Shown one piece after another: positions 61,491-62,368 of a stretch of DNA of 62,368 nt (positions are counted from its first letter, which is position 1; each line of letters opens with the position of its first letter). The position numbers were made by a program, and so were the translations under genes. The notes beneath the pieces were generated by a model that was given only the letters and a program-made list of their open reading frames with translations, had not been told where the DNA came from and searched no databases. Where the stretch lies: the NCBI GenBank assembly GCA_947167455.1, contig CAMVIB010000014.1, positions 1 through 62,368 of the forward strand. The letters are read 5' to 3'. This DNA comes from an uncultured Prevotellaceae bacterium (GTDB lineage Bacteria > Bacteroidota > Bacteroidia > Bacteroidales > Bacteroidaceae).

Positions 61491-62228
61491 TTACATGTTC
61501 ATTCCGCCGTCAATCTGTATGACCTGACCGCTGACATAGGAGCTGAGGTCTGACGCCAGGAAGAGTGCCACGTCGGCCACATCTTCGGGCTTGCCGCCGC
61601 GGCGCAGGGGGATTTTCTTCATCCATCCCTCACGCACAGCCTCTGGCAGGGACGCCGTCATGGCCGTCTCTATGAAGCCCGGGGCGATGGCGTTGGCACG
61701 GATGCCTTTGGGTCCCATCTCCTGTGCTATGCTCTTGGCCAGCGCTATCATGCCGGCCTTTGAGGCGGCATAGTTGGCCTGTCCGGCATTGCCGTGTACG
61801 CCCACCACGCTGGCCATGTTGATGATGCTGCCGCCGCGTTGGCGCATCATCACTGGCACCACGGCGTGGATGAAGTTGAAGGCCGACTTCAGGTTGACAC
61901 CGATGACGGCATCCCACTGTGCCTCGGTCATGCGCAGCATGAGGCCGTCCTTGGTGATGCCGGCGTTGTTGACGAGCACGTCGATGGTGCCGAAGTCTTC
62001 TTTCACCTTCTGCACCAGGGCTTCGGTCTCGGCGAAGTCGGCGGCATTGCTGGCATAGCTGCGGCACTGCACGCCGAGGGCGGCGATTTCGGCCTGTGTC
62101 TCCTCGTTGACGGCGAGGTCGGTGAATGCGATGTTGGCGCCTTCGGCGGCAAAACGGAGGGCAATGGCCTTGCCAATCCCTCGTGCAGCCCCGGTGATGA
62201 GGGCTGTCTTTCCTTCTAATAGTTTCAT
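61491..62228 (-). CDS. 3-oxoacyl-[acyl-carrier-protein] reductase
   Basis: The 245-residue SDR uses NADPH to reduce the 3-oxo group in fatty acid elongation. TGAARGIG (residues 13-20), NNAG, the catalytic YAASKAG and GFIETAMT downstream are as in FabG. The end IQIDGGMNM is characteristic. It lies upstream of rluA, the two probably sharing a transcript. Confidence 0.94.
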   Translation of the reverse strand: MKLLEGKTALITGAARGIGKAIALRFAAEGANIAFTDLAVNEETQAEIAALGVQCRSYASNAADFAETEALVQKVKEDFGTIDVLVNNAGITKDGLMLRMTEAQWDAVIGVNLKSAFNFIHAVVPVMMRQRGGSIINMASVVGVHGNAGQANYAASKAGMIALAKSIAQEMGPKGIRANAIAPGFIETAMTASLPEAVREGWMKKIPLRRGGKPEDVADVALFLASDLSSYVSGQVIQIDGGMNM

Positions 62229-62291
62229 GTCTTTATGTTTATGGATTCATGTTGAGCATTGGGTCGTTCAGCCGATGACAATGCGGCGAGA

Positions 62292-62368
62292 GTGTTTCGA
62301 TGGCGTTTCGTTGGCGATACGATAGTGTTTCGATGGCGTTTCGTTTGCGATACGATAGTGTTTCGATG
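62292..62368. repeat. 33-bp tandem repeat with 11-bp sub-periodicity
   Basis: Two full 33-bp units (62292-62324 and 62325-62357, one mismatch) and the start of a third, cut by the window edge. Each unit splits into three related 11-mers of the TTTCGATGGCG type. Its full length and what it adjoins lie outside the window. Confidence 0.85.

Noticed and set aside
1..62368. tRNA or rRNA genes
   Set aside because: No T-arm GTTCGA-type cloverleaf or rRNA sequence was seen in any intergenic region.

Overview
The window looks like chromosomal DNA of a Bacteroidales bacterium, most likely Prevotellaceae. Many intergenic regions carry the Bacteroidetes promoter core TAnnTTTG with TTG about 19-21 bases upstream. 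Shine-Dalgarno sites are scarce. A secreted protein ends in the LSGQRL...GLYIVGGRKV type of C-terminal domain, and Bacteroidetes-restricted families are present (DUF4271, DUF5056 type, the FprA / 7TM-HD / U32 set, meso-diaminopimelate dehydrogenase). No tRNA, rRNA, CRISPR array, prophage or transposase gene was seen. Almost all genes are housekeeping genes; the novelty lies in non-coding and repeat DNA.

Layout. 1-1300 is a gene-free accessory stretch: eleven 22-bp tandem repeats, a 260-bp hairpin-rich MITE-like element, then a leftward, promoter-driven and heavily structured candidate RNA of about 540 nt with no open reading frame. 1.4-10.3 kb holds an A-type flavoprotein, nhaA, and the run pyrE-SRPBCC-argH-lipoprotein-C1B peptidase-flippase. 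10.4-13.3 kb holds waaA and gltX (minus strand). 13.4-21.0 kb is 7TM-HD phosphohydrolase, mnmG, apt, uvrC, dtd, with a parS-like site after mnmG and a second MITE copy before dtd. 21.3-25.8 kb has deoC, a membrane protein / ECF sigma / DUF5056 cluster, a third MITE copy and a DUF2147 protein. 26.2-30.3 kb is a compact minus-strand operon: queH, a U32 family protein, an O-methyltransferase, aroQ and a polyprenyl synthase. The first three plausibly act together on tRNA wobble position 34. 30.5-39.7 kb has polA, an aldo/keto reductase, ddh, higBA, ychF, lgt and a porin. 39.7-46.8 kb has rpoN, a PAP2-like protein, metK, a LOG protein, DUF4271, hemD, rnpA, yidD and a TatD-like hydrolase. 46.9-49.7 kb has two lipoproteins. 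An AT-rich DnaA-box cluster at 49.74-49.95 kb is an oriC candidate. 50.0-57.8 kb has nadA, a TrmH-type methyltransferase, a phosphopantetheinyl transferase, dacB, a secreted HEIGH metallopeptidase-like protein and an AAA-ATPase/PD-(D/E)XK gene. 58.0-62.2 kb has a gluconate-5-dehydrogenase-type SDR, a nitroreductase-like lipoprotein, ridA, a decayed lipoprotein gene, an RluA-type synthase and fabG. The window ends in a 33-bp tandem repeat.

Two themes recur. First, repeats with helical-turn periods (22, 22 and 33 bp) and palindromic repeats occupy many intergenic regions, and some have been absorbed in frame into conserved enzymes (the U32 protein, PolA, perhaps MnmG and the methyltransferase). 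Second, a parS-like site and a DnaA-box cluster lie in the same window, which hints at proximity to the replication origin. All assignments come from reading the sequence; no database search was run.
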